DNA from: an uncultured Oceanobacter sp.
GTDB taxonomy: Bacteria > Pseudomonadota > Gammaproteobacteria > Pseudomonadales > Oceanobacteraceae
Assembly: GCA_913061185.1 (NCBI GenBank)
Contig: CAJXTI010000020.1
Coordinates: 1 to 53,663 of the forward strand
Length of the DNA stretch: 53,663 nucleotides
Reading direction: 5' to 3'
Position numbers and translations under genes: made by a program. This document shows, piece after piece, positions 35,592 through 45,835 of this stretch (the first letter of the stretch is position 1; the number at the start of each line of letters is the position of its first letter). Under the pieces are notes generated by a model, which did not search any database, was not told the DNA's origin, and saw only the letters and a list, made by a program, of their open reading frames with translations.

Positions 35592-36449
35592 ATGGCTGGC
35601 CGTGTCGCTTATCAAGGTACTGCGGGTGCTTATTCTCACCTTGCTTGCAGTCGGGTTTTTCCGGATTGGGAAGCCGTTGCCTGTGAAGACTTTCAAACGG
35701 CATTGGAGCTGGTCAGTGCGGGCCATGCCGATCGTGCAATGATTCCGCTGGAAAATTCCACTGCGGGTCGGGTGGAAGAAATTTATCGGATTATTCCCCG
35801 TACCCGTCTGTGCGCCATTACCGAGCACTTTGAACCAGTGAATCACTGTTTGCTGGCATTGCCGGGCGTACAGCTAATGGATATTGATGCCGTCGCTTCT
35901 CACCCTCAGGCGTTGGCTCAATGCCACCAGCGCATCGTTAATCTGGGAATGAAGGCGTTGCCAACGATGGACACGGCCCAGGAAGCCCAGCGTCTTGCCG
36001 CAGGTAACGATCGGCATCGGGCGGCGATTGCCTCCGCTTTGGCGGCAGAGTTGTATGGGTTGGAAGTCGTGCATGAAAACTTTCAGGATGTGATGGGTAA
36101 TACTACACGTTTTCTGGTTTTTGCCCGTGAACATGAACACGAAGTGCGTCAGCCGGATATCACCTATATTACCAGCGTGTTGTTTACGGTACGTAATATT
36201 CCTGCATCGCTTTACAAGGCATTGGGCGGGTTTGCCACCAACAGTATTAACCTGTTGCGGCTGGAAAGTTATATGGATGGTGCCAGCATGGAAGCCAGTT
36301 TGTTTCATGCGGATATTCTTGGTCATCCCGAGGAAGCCAATATGCAGCGGGCACTGAATGAGCTGGAATACTTCGCCCGCGATATCCGCATATTCGGTAT
36401 TTATCCATCACACGCTTATCGTGACCAGTTGTTTGCAGGTCAGCGCTAA
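35592..36449 (+). CDS. pheA: Prephenate dehydratase (monofunctional, with ACT domain)
   Basis: A 285-residue prephenate dehydratase, making phenylpyruvate for phenylalanine synthesis. It starts MAGRVAYQGTAGAYSH and carries the catalytic TTRF at residues 171-174. A C-terminal ACT domain (about 195-280) is present, with the sensing motif ESYM preceded by NLLRL, so feedback inhibition by phenylalanine is likely. There is no chorismate mutase domain, unlike the fused PheA of E. coli and Pseudomonas; an N-terminal mutase must be elsewhere. The start is fixed by aggag six bases upstream. Only five bases separate its stop from the convergent glucosidase. Confidence 0.93.
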   Translation: MAGRVAYQGTAGAYSHLACSRVFPDWEAVACEDFQTALELVSAGHADRAMIPLENSTAGRVEEIYRIIPRTRLCAITEHFEPVNHCLLALPGVQLMDIDAVASHPQALAQCHQRIVNLGMKALPTMDTAQEAQRLAAGNDRHRAAIASALAAELYGLEVVHENFQDVMGNTTRFLVFAREHEHEVRQPDITYITSVLFTVRNIPASLYKALGGFATNSINLLRLESYMDGASMEASLFHADILGHPEEANMQRALNELEYFARDIRIFGIYPSHAYRDQLFAGQR

Positions 36450-36454
36450 GCGGT

Positions 36455-38077
36455 TCATGGCGCAACCGAGGCCCGGCGCGGAAAGTCCGGGCTGATTTCC
36501 AGTATCAGTGCTTGTAACGGTCGGAGTAGCAAGGATCCGTTGCGAAAGAGCGGGGCGTCCAGCTGGCTGTTGGCGAGACACTGATCAATCGCATGGCGAT
36601 GCAGGTTAATTGGCTGTGCCTGGCTGGAAAAATTCAGCAGTATCAGCAAGCGCTGCTGCTGATCGCAGCGCTCATAGGCCAGTACCTCGTCGGGGCTACC
36701 GATGAGTTTGAGCTTGCCTTTGTGTAAGGCCGGGGTGCGTTTGCGCAGCCACACGAGCTGCCGATACCAGCTGAGCAAGCTGCTGGGGTTGTGGCTCTGA
36801 TCGGCGACGGTCACTCCTTCCGAACGGGTTTCTGGCAGCCAGCTGGTGACGTTGGAAAAGACGTTGGGCGAGTCCCACATCATGGGACGTCGACAGCCAT
36901 CGCGGCCAGGGTGCAAGGGCCAATAACGCTTGCCAACGGGGTCTTGTAATTGGCGTCGGGAAACCGCTTGCTCCGGCATGCCGATTTCTTCACCGTAATA
37001 AAGAAACGGCGTACCGCGCAGCGTTAACAGCATGGCAGCCAGCAAGTGCGCCCGATCAAGGGTTTGTTCATGGGTGGCGTAACGGCTGATATGGCGTTTG
37101 ACGTCATGATTGCTGAGGGTGTAGTTCGGCCAGTTCTCGTGGCCGAGCAAATCGATCCATTTACGAATCACACTTCTGAAGGCGGCTGCCGAAAAAGGAG
37201 CGCGCAAAAATTCCAGGTTAAACGCCAGATGTAATTCATCCCCGTTACCGCAATAGCTGGCGGGCAGGCTGGCGTTATCGGAATCGGCGATGAAAATCTC
37301 TCCCACCATCATACGGTTTGGATACTGATCAACCCACTGACGCATCTGTTTGAGCAGGGTATGCATTTCTGGTTGGTCACGGTCATGGATATGTCTCTGA
37401 CGGTCGTAAGGGCGGGCTGGTTTGAACCAATCAGTGGGGTTGTTTTTGAGATCGATCGCCTTGTAAAACAGATTGACCACATCAAGGCGAAAGCCGTCTA
37501 CACCACGTGCCAGCCAAAATTCCATGACCTCCCGGATCGCTTGCTGAACCTGCGGATTACGCCAGTTCAAATCGGGTTGTTGCGGCAGAAAGGAGTGGTA
37601 GTACCAGGCTTTACGGCCTGGGTGCCAGCTCCAGCCGGAACCGCCAAAACAGGCTTGCCAGTTATTCGGGCGGGTGTTTTCCTCATGCCAGAGATACCAG
37701 TCGGCTTTGTCTGAACCGGGTTGGCTGCTGTCGATAAACCAGGGGTGCTGATCGGAGGTATGGTTCGCCACCAGATCAAGAATAATACGAATATCGCGCT
37801 GGTGGGCCTGTTGCAGCAGCTGATCAAAATCGTCGAGGGTGCCAAATATCGGGTCAATATCCCGATAGTCAGTGATGTCGTAGCCGAAATCGGCCATCGG
37901 TGAGGGATGAATGGGGGACAACCAGATGGCATCGATGCCGAGTGAATTGCTGGTGCCATCGTTAAGATAGTCGAGCCGGTCGATCAGGCCTTGCAGATCG
38001 CCAATGCCATCGTTATTGGAGTCCTGAAAACTGCGTGGATAGATTTGGTAAACGACTCCATGTTGCCACCAGTTCAT
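36455..38077 (-). CDS. GH13 alpha-glucosidase
   Basis: A 540-residue alpha-amylase-family hydrolase of the oligo-1,6-glucosidase / alpha-glucosidase type. It opens WWQHGVVYQIYPRSFQDSNN. Catalytic residues are the nucleophile D199 (GFRLDVV), the acid/base E260 (MVGEIF) and D325 (LSNHDVKR). No signal peptide is seen, so it acts on imported sugars. Substrates could be maltose, sucrose, trehalose-like sugars or glucosylated osmolytes; the sequence alone does not decide. Its position beyond the glucosylglycerate genes suggests a role in the same glucoside economy, but it is not in the same operon. Confidence 0.88.
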   Translation of the reverse strand: MNWWQHGVVYQIYPRSFQDSNNDGIGDLQGLIDRLDYLNDGTSNSLGIDAIWLSPIHPSPMADFGYDITDYRDIDPIFGTLDDFDQLLQQAHQRDIRIILDLVANHTSDQHPWFIDSSQPGSDKADWYLWHEENTRPNNWQACFGGSGWSWHPGRKAWYYHSFLPQQPDLNWRNPQVQQAIREVMEFWLARGVDGFRLDVVNLFYKAIDLKNNPTDWFKPARPYDRQRHIHDRDQPEMHTLLKQMRQWVDQYPNRMMVGEIFIADSDNASLPASYCGNGDELHLAFNLEFLRAPFSAAAFRSVIRKWIDLLGHENWPNYTLSNHDVKRHISRYATHEQTLDRAHLLAAMLLTLRGTPFLYYGEEIGMPEQAVSRRQLQDPVGKRYWPLHPGRDGCRRPMMWDSPNVFSNVTSWLPETRSEGVTVADQSHNPSSLLSWYRQLVWLRKRTPALHKGKLKLIGSPDEVLAYERCDQQQRLLILLNFSSQAQPINLHRHAIDQCLANSQLDAPLFRNGSLLLRPLQALILEISPDFPRRASVAP

Positions 38078-38244
38078 TCCGTTGCTCCCATCGTGAAAAC
38101 CTGAAGGTAGATTCCTGCCATGACAGCGGTGTGACGGCAGCCGTTCTAGCAGGCAGAGTGAGAGAAGGGTCGAATAATTTCTCTATATCACTCGTTAGTT
38201 ACCGCCATCATGACTGCTATGTCGAGCGGCGAGCAATAGACCCT

Positions 38245-39177
38245 TTATTCTGTGGATGGTTTTTCATAAACCTGAATAACATGATCCGGGTCGGAGTGCT
38301 CGGCAGGAATGACACTTTTGGCAGCGTCAAACCAGTGGGTGACGGTGGCAAATCCTGGCCAGGCTCGGGCAATTCCGGCGTGAAGGTTGACACTGCTGTG
38401 ATTGCTAATTTGTCTTGCTAACATTTTGCGTACCCGTTCGGCAAAAAAACGGACGTCGCCCTCATCGCTGGCAGGTAATAATACGGCCAGATGCTGGTCA
38501 TCAATGCGGGTCGCCAGGTCGGTTTGCCGTAACGTTTTCGTCAGTACCTGAGCGATGTCCTGGCGTTGTTGTGGGGTGGTTGTGTCAGCCGGGTGCCGCA
38601 GCAGGGCAATGCAACTGGGGGTTCCGGTGCGCTGGCTGCGCGATAATTCCCGTTCAGCTTCGTTGTTCCAGGCATCGTGCTTGAGCAATCCGGTATCTGG
38701 ATCAATCCGGGTCAGTTTGGTTAACTCGGCCCTGAGACGATGAGACTCTTCATTACCGAGTGCGGTATCGGTAACGTCATAAATAATCACACAGATATGG
38801 TCGATACTGCGGTTCACCGATTCCAGCGGGATAATGCTGGTGTTCTGGTACATGAAGGTGGCGCGCCCGGTAATAGGACGGTAGTTCTTGAAATGAAACA
38901 GGTAGGGGCGTTGCTCCCAGATGGTAAAGGTGCGGGTTTTTAATTGAAAAACCGGCTCTGCTTTTTGGCGAAACCATTGCTCGGGAATATCCGGAAACAG
39001 GCTGAACAGGTTCTTGTCCTTGGCCAGCTGGGGGCTGATGCCACTGTGGCTTTCCATAAAGCCGTTCCAGAGGCGAATCTTGTACTGCTGATCCAGCACC
39101 ACCAGACCCACATCGATGTTTTGCAGGATATCCATCAGCCAATGAATATCGCCCATCTCAATATTGCCATTGCTCAT
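38245..39177 (-). CDS. PAS + degenerate GGDEF signalling protein
   Basis: A 310-residue cytoplasmic protein with a PAS domain (about 10-130) and a GGDEF-like domain (about 150-305). The GGDEF fold is recognisable from RIDPDTGLLKHDAW and the AVLLPASDEGD stretch, but the catalytic signature GGDEF is replaced by DDQHL (226-230), so cyclase activity should be lost. It may instead bind GTP or c-di-GMP or act only as a protein-interaction output. It starts two bases after the CheC-like gene's stop. The three-gene operon (receiver, CheC, this) suggests a dedicated signalling unit. Confidence 0.85.
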   Translation of the reverse strand: MSNGNIEMGDIHWLMDILQNIDVGLVVLDQQYKIRLWNGFMESHSGISPQLAKDKNLFSLFPDIPEQWFRQKAEPVFQLKTRTFTIWEQRPYLFHFKNYRPITGRATFMYQNTSIIPLESVNRSIDHICVIIYDVTDTALGNEESHRLRAELTKLTRIDPDTGLLKHDAWNNEAERELSRSQRTGTPSCIALLRHPADTTTPQQRQDIAQVLTKTLRQTDLATRIDDQHLAVLLPASDEGDVRFFAERVRKMLARQISNHSSVNLHAGIARAWPGFATVTHWFDAAKSVIPAEHSDPDHVIQVYEKPSTE

Positions 39178-39179
39178 AG

Positions 39180-39800
39180 TTAATCCAGCAGATAGTCGAT
39201 TTTCTGATTAAGGCGTACGACTGAGTCTTCGGTGAACAGCAGCAGCAGATCGCAGTCGATATTGACGGCTTCCATGGTGTAGTGAATTTCAATTGCCAGC
39301 GTTCGACGCCAGTTCTGATGGCTGATCTTGAGAATGTCACTGACGTTGCAATGTTGCCCGAGGATCACCGGATGTCCCTGATTAAAGTGAATTTCGAGTT
39401 GCTCGCCAATGCCCTGAATACAGGCACCGATCAGGATGGAGCTGACATCCATCAACAACTCCAACTGGGCTTGATGATTCGGCTCACCTTGATAACGTGT
39501 CAGCCTGGCGAGGTCAGAAAAACTGGTGTCGTTAAACAGCAGCAGAGCTTCACCGGCGATGCCCGAGCCGATAAACCCCTGGCATACTGCAGAAATAGCG
39601 TCGTCGTCGCGGGCTCCTTCGATGGCCATGCGCAGGTCACTGATTTCTATCAGGTTGACCTTGGGAATAGGAAGTACCACATAGGAATCCAGCAGCCGTG
39701 CCAAGCGATCGGCGGCCTGGCCCATCGCGACGTTGGTCAGCTCCTGGTAACAGTCACGTTGATCGTCGGTCAGTGATACGAGTGTCGGAGGAGTATTCAT
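39180..39800 (-). CDS. CheC-like phosphatase family protein
   Basis: A 206-residue CheC/CheX/FliY-type protein. These dephosphorylate CheY-like receivers through [D/S]xxxExxN motifs. The first motif is intact (D16, E20 and N23 followed by G27). The second, expected around residues 114-125, is changed to E114, D118 and S121, so only one active site should work. It is preceded by a receiver gene one base away and followed by the PAS-GGDEF gene two bases away. The receiver encoded upstream is its obvious substrate. It is not part of a chemotaxis cluster here. Confidence 0.82.
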   Translation of the reverse strand: MNTPPTLVSLTDDQRDCYQELTNVAMGQAADRLARLLDSYVVLPIPKVNLIEISDLRMAIEGARDDDAISAVCQGFIGSGIAGEALLLFNDTSFSDLARLTRYQGEPNHQAQLELLMDVSSILIGACIQGIGEQLEIHFNQGHPVILGQHCNVSDILKISHQNWRRTLAIEIHYTMEAVNIDCDLLLLFTEDSVVRLNQKIDYLLD

Positions 39801-39801
39801 A

Positions 39802-40176
39802 TCAGGTCCGGGTCATAATGCCGTATTCGGTCAGTACGGCGGTGGCTTTGGCGGCGTCGATCGGTTTTTTGACAAAGGCCATGGCGCCGAGGGCCATTAC
39901 GCGTTGCTGGGCATCAGGCTGAATGTCGCCGGATACCACAATCACCATAGCTGGCAGGTCTTCCTTGCGGATCGCCTCCAATACGCCATAGCCGTCGAGG
40001 TTTGGCATGGTCAGATCAAGAAAGACTACTTCACCCTTGCCTTCGCGGATGGCTTTCAGTCCCTCGGCACCGTCACTGGCAAAGTGAACATCCACTTCCC
40101 AGTCGGGAGGAATCGCACGGGCCATTTGCTTGCGGGCAAAACTGGAGTCGTCACAGATCAGTATATGGGTGGCCAT
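39802..40176 (-). CDS. Single-domain response regulator (CheY-like)
   Basis: A 124-residue receiver domain alone. The acidic pocket is D9-D10, the phosphorylation site D54 (VVFLDLTMP), the switch residue S82 and the conserved lysine K104 (FVKKPI). There is no DNA-binding output, so it signals by protein contact. It is the first gene of the trio with CheC-like and PAS-GGDEF-like proteins. The kinase that phosphorylates it is not in this window. No strong ribosome site is visible before its ATG. Confidence 0.9.
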   Translation of the reverse strand: MATHILICDDSSFARKQMARAIPPDWEVDVHFASDGAEGLKAIREGKGEVVFLDLTMPNLDGYGVLEAIRKEDLPAMVIVVSGDIQPDAQQRVMALGAMAFVKKPIDAAKATAVLTEYGIMTRT

Positions 40177-40380
40177 AGAGTCAGGTCGTCAGTTGGCGGA
40201 ATGGGAATAATAGTTTTAAGTAATAGTCGCCATCTGGCCATTGGGCAAATCGGCATGCTGCACGGGACCCCGGTGAGACGTACGATGTTACGCCAGCAAA
40301 TGGCAACCGGACGGCGCTTGCGCGAAAACACAGCTTGGGTATGATTCCAAAAAGTTAATTATAAAAATCACGAGTGAATT

Positions 40381-40881
40381 ATGGGCAACAATGAAACTCC
40401 CGAGCCAATTTCCGATCTCGAACGCTGTGAACGTGCGACACGTTTTATCTCGGTGCTGCGGCATTGCCAGGTATTGGGGATCTCGCTGGTCTCCGCAGAT
40501 GCGGATGGCCTGGTGATGAAGTTGCCGTATGCGCCGGAGCTGATTGGTAACCCGGTCACGGGTGCCTTGCATGGCGGCAGTCTGACCACTCTGATGGATA
40601 CCGCGTGCGGCACGGCGGTGGTAAACGCCTTACCCGGCTTTGAGTTGTGTCCCACGCTGGATTTACGGGTCGACTACATGCGCTCTGCCCGTAGCGGTCA
40701 GAATCTGTTGGCTTATGCCAGTATTCAGCGGGTTACGTCTACCGTCGTGTTTGCTGATTGCCGGGTAATACAGGAAAACGACGGTGAATTAATTGCCAAA
40801 TGTTGCGCTACTTTTATGCGCCTGACGCATCTGCAGCCCGCCAGTACCTTGGCCAGTGGAGTTCGTGGAGGTAGCCTGTGA
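40381..40881 (+). CDS. PaaI-family hotdog thioesterase (first of two)
   Basis: A 166-residue acyl-CoA thioesterase of the PaaI/4HBT hotdog fold. The helix region reads NPVTGALHGGSLTTLMDTAC, with the GALHGG turn and the acidic D of MDTAC that acts in catalysis in this family. The substrate is unknown. Its stop overlaps the GTG start of a second hotdog gene (GTGA at 40878-40881). The two may form a heteromer. Confidence 0.87.
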   Translation: MGNNETPEPISDLERCERATRFISVLRHCQVLGISLVSADADGLVMKLPYAPELIGNPVTGALHGGSLTTLMDTACGTAVVNALPGFELCPTLDLRVDYMRSARSGQNLLAYASIQRVTSTVVFADCRVIQENDGELIAKCCATFMRLTHLQPASTLASGVRGGSL

Positions 40882-41360
40882 CGGCCTTGTCTGTTTTACA
40901 GTTTGCCGATGTTGTCCAGCGTGCCCGGATACAGGGTGACTATCAGGCCTTGATGTCCAGCATTCCTTATGCCGGTGTTATTGGTGCCGAAGTGAGTCTG
41001 CAAGAGGGGGAATTATTGTTCCGACTGCCGCAAAATCCGGACAATATCGGTAACCCGTTATTACCTGCGATCCATGGCGGCGTCATCGGTGGTTTTATGG
41101 AACTGGCGGCCTCGATTCAGGTGCTGGTTCGGTCAGAACCGATGGGATTACCCAAAATGATCGACTTCTCGCTGGATTATCTGCGCGCCGGACGTGATCA
41201 GGATACCTTTGTGGATTGCCAGATCTGGCGTCAGGGTGCCCGTGTCGCCAATGTCGCTATCACCGCCTGGCAGAATGACCGTCAACAGCCGATTGCCACT
41301 GCCCGTGCGCATTTTCTGCTCAGTTCGTCTTTTGGCAATGAAGGCTTGTCGGCGCAATAA
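40878..41360 (+). CDS. PaaI-family hotdog thioesterase (second of two)
   Basis: A 160-residue paralogue of the preceding gene, starting at GTG within its stop. The corresponding helix reads NPLLPAIHGGVIGGFMELA: the catalytic-position aspartate of the first protein is a glutamate here (MELA against MDTA). The change may alter or reduce activity, or one subunit may be regulatory. The TPP riboswitch of the thiamine operon begins only 28 bases downstream, but the genes are not functionally linked by anything I can see. Confidence 0.85.
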   Translation: MTALSVLQFADVVQRARIQGDYQALMSSIPYAGVIGAEVSLQEGELLFRLPQNPDNIGNPLLPAIHGGVIGGFMELAASIQVLVRSEPMGLPKMIDFSLDYLRAGRDQDTFVDCQIWRQGARVANVAITAWQNDRQQPIATARAHFLLSSSFGNEGLSAQ

Positions 41361-41387
41361 ATAGCGTTTAACCTGCTTGAGCAAACA

Positions 41388-41476
41388 TTCTGTCGGGGTG
41401 CCTCACTGGAGGCTGAGATCGCAATTGCGGATCCCGTTGAACCTGATCTGGTTAGTGCCAGCGTAGGGAACAGAGA
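41388..41476 (+). promoter_or_regulatory. TPP riboswitch (THI element)
   Basis: All core elements are present: the opening stem tctgt paired with acaga (41470-41474), gggtgcc, the pyrimidine-sensing gctgaga at 41412-41418, then acctgatctggttagtgcca and gcgtagggaac. It senses thiamine pyrophosphate and represses the downstream thiC-thiO-thiS-thiG-thiDE operon. The spacing to the thiC ATG is about 174 bases. Confidence 0.97.
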
Positions 41477-44755
<3,279 letters not shown>

Positions 44756-44756
<1 letters not shown>

Positions 44757-44962
44757 TGCAAGTGTGTCTGAACGGTGACTGGCTTGAGGTGGCGGTATCA
44801 CGACTGGACGAGCTGTTGCGGCAGCAGGGATTTGGCCCTGCGGCTGACGGCAATTTTGTGGTCGCGGTTGAACAGTGCTTGATCCAGCCAGCTCAATATC
44901 ATGAGCTGGAACTGGCCGATGGCATGCGTATTGATGTGTTGGGCGCAATGACAGGAGGTTGA
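44756..44962 (+). CDS. thiS: Sulfur carrier protein ThiS
   Basis: A 68-residue ubiquitin-fold protein ending in the diagnostic Gly-Gly, the site of adenylation and thiocarboxylation by ThiF/IscS-type enzymes. It delivers sulfur to ThiG for the thiazole ring. The ATG overlaps the thiO stop. A Shine-Dalgarno for thiG (aggaggt) is embedded in its last codons. No thiF lies in this operon, so an E1-like enzyme such as a MoeB homologue is presumably encoded elsewhere. Confidence 0.93.
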
Positions 44963-44965
44963 ATC

Positions 44966-45835
44966 ATGACAGCGCGAACAGAAGCAGAAGGACAAACAGT
45001 GGCATTGGCCGGGGAAAATATTGCCGGGCGATTGTGGTTGGGCAGCTCCCTGTATCCGTCTCCAGATGTAATGGCACAGGCGATCAGGTCTGCCAGTCCC
45101 GGTTTTGTGACCGTGGCTTTACGCCGCCAGACGGCACGCAATATTGAAGACAATGGCCACTGGGCGCTGCTGCAGGAGGCGGTAGCGACAACCAAAGCAC
45201 GTTTGCTACCGAACACCGCCGGGTGTTTTTCCGCCAAGGAAGCCATTTTGATGGCCAATTTGGCCCGTGAGTTATTTGCGACCTCATGGATCAAGCTGGA
45301 AGTGATGGGCGATGACTACAGCCTCCAGCCGGATCCGTTTGAGTTGCTGGACGCGGCGCGGGAACTGGTGAGTCAGGGGTTTAAGGTCTTGCCCTATTGC
45401 ACCGAGGATCTGGTGTTGTGTCAGCGTTTGCTGGACGCCGGTTGTGTCGGCGTCATGCCCTGGGGAGCACCGATTGGCAGTGGCTGTGGTTTGCAAAACC
45501 TGGAAGGTCTGAAACGCTTGCGCCAGCGCTTGCCACAAGCATTCATGGTGATTGATGCCGGGCTGGGCAAACCCTCCCAGGCAATGCAGGCGATGGAACT
45601 GGGGTTTGATGCGGTGTTGCTGAATACCGCTGTCGCCAAGGCGGAGCAACCCGTCGCCATGGCCGCTGCCTTTGCTGCAGCGGTGCAGGGTGGGCGTATG
45701 GCCTATGACGCCGGTTTGATGGCAGAACGGCCACAGGCCAGCCCGTCAACACCACCGGTTGGTCTGCCGTTTTGGCACCAGCCAGAGCCTGCCGTGCCGC
45801 ACACTACGTTATCCAGGGAGGTAAACGAGTCATGA
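44966..45835 (+). CDS. thiG: Thiazole synthase ThiG
   Basis: A 289-residue TIM-barrel enzyme assembling the thiazole phosphate from deoxyxylulose phosphate, dehydroglycine and ThiS thiocarboxylate. The Schiff-base lysine is K110 (SWIKLEVMGD), and GVMPWGAPIGSG plus ELGFDAVLLNTAVAKA are classic. It follows thiS by three bases. The C-terminus extends some 25 residues past the usual end. The stop overlaps the thiDE start as ATGA. Confidence 0.96.
   Translation: MTARTEAEGQTVALAGENIAGRLWLGSSLYPSPDVMAQAIRSASPGFVTVALRRQTARNIEDNGHWALLQEAVATTKARLLPNTAGCFSAKEAILMANLARELFATSWIKLEVMGDDYSLQPDPFELLDAARELVSQGFKVLPYCTEDLVLCQRLLDAGCVGVMPWGAPIGSGCGLQNLEGLKRLRQRLPQAFMVIDAGLGKPSQAMQAMELGFDAVLLNTAVAKAEQPVAMAAAFAAAVQGGRMAYDAGLMAERPQASPSTPPVGLPFWHQPEPAVPHTTLSREVNES

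Noticed and set aside
38245-39177. Active diguanylate cyclase
   Set aside because: The GGDEF signature is DDQHL, so catalytic activity is not supported.
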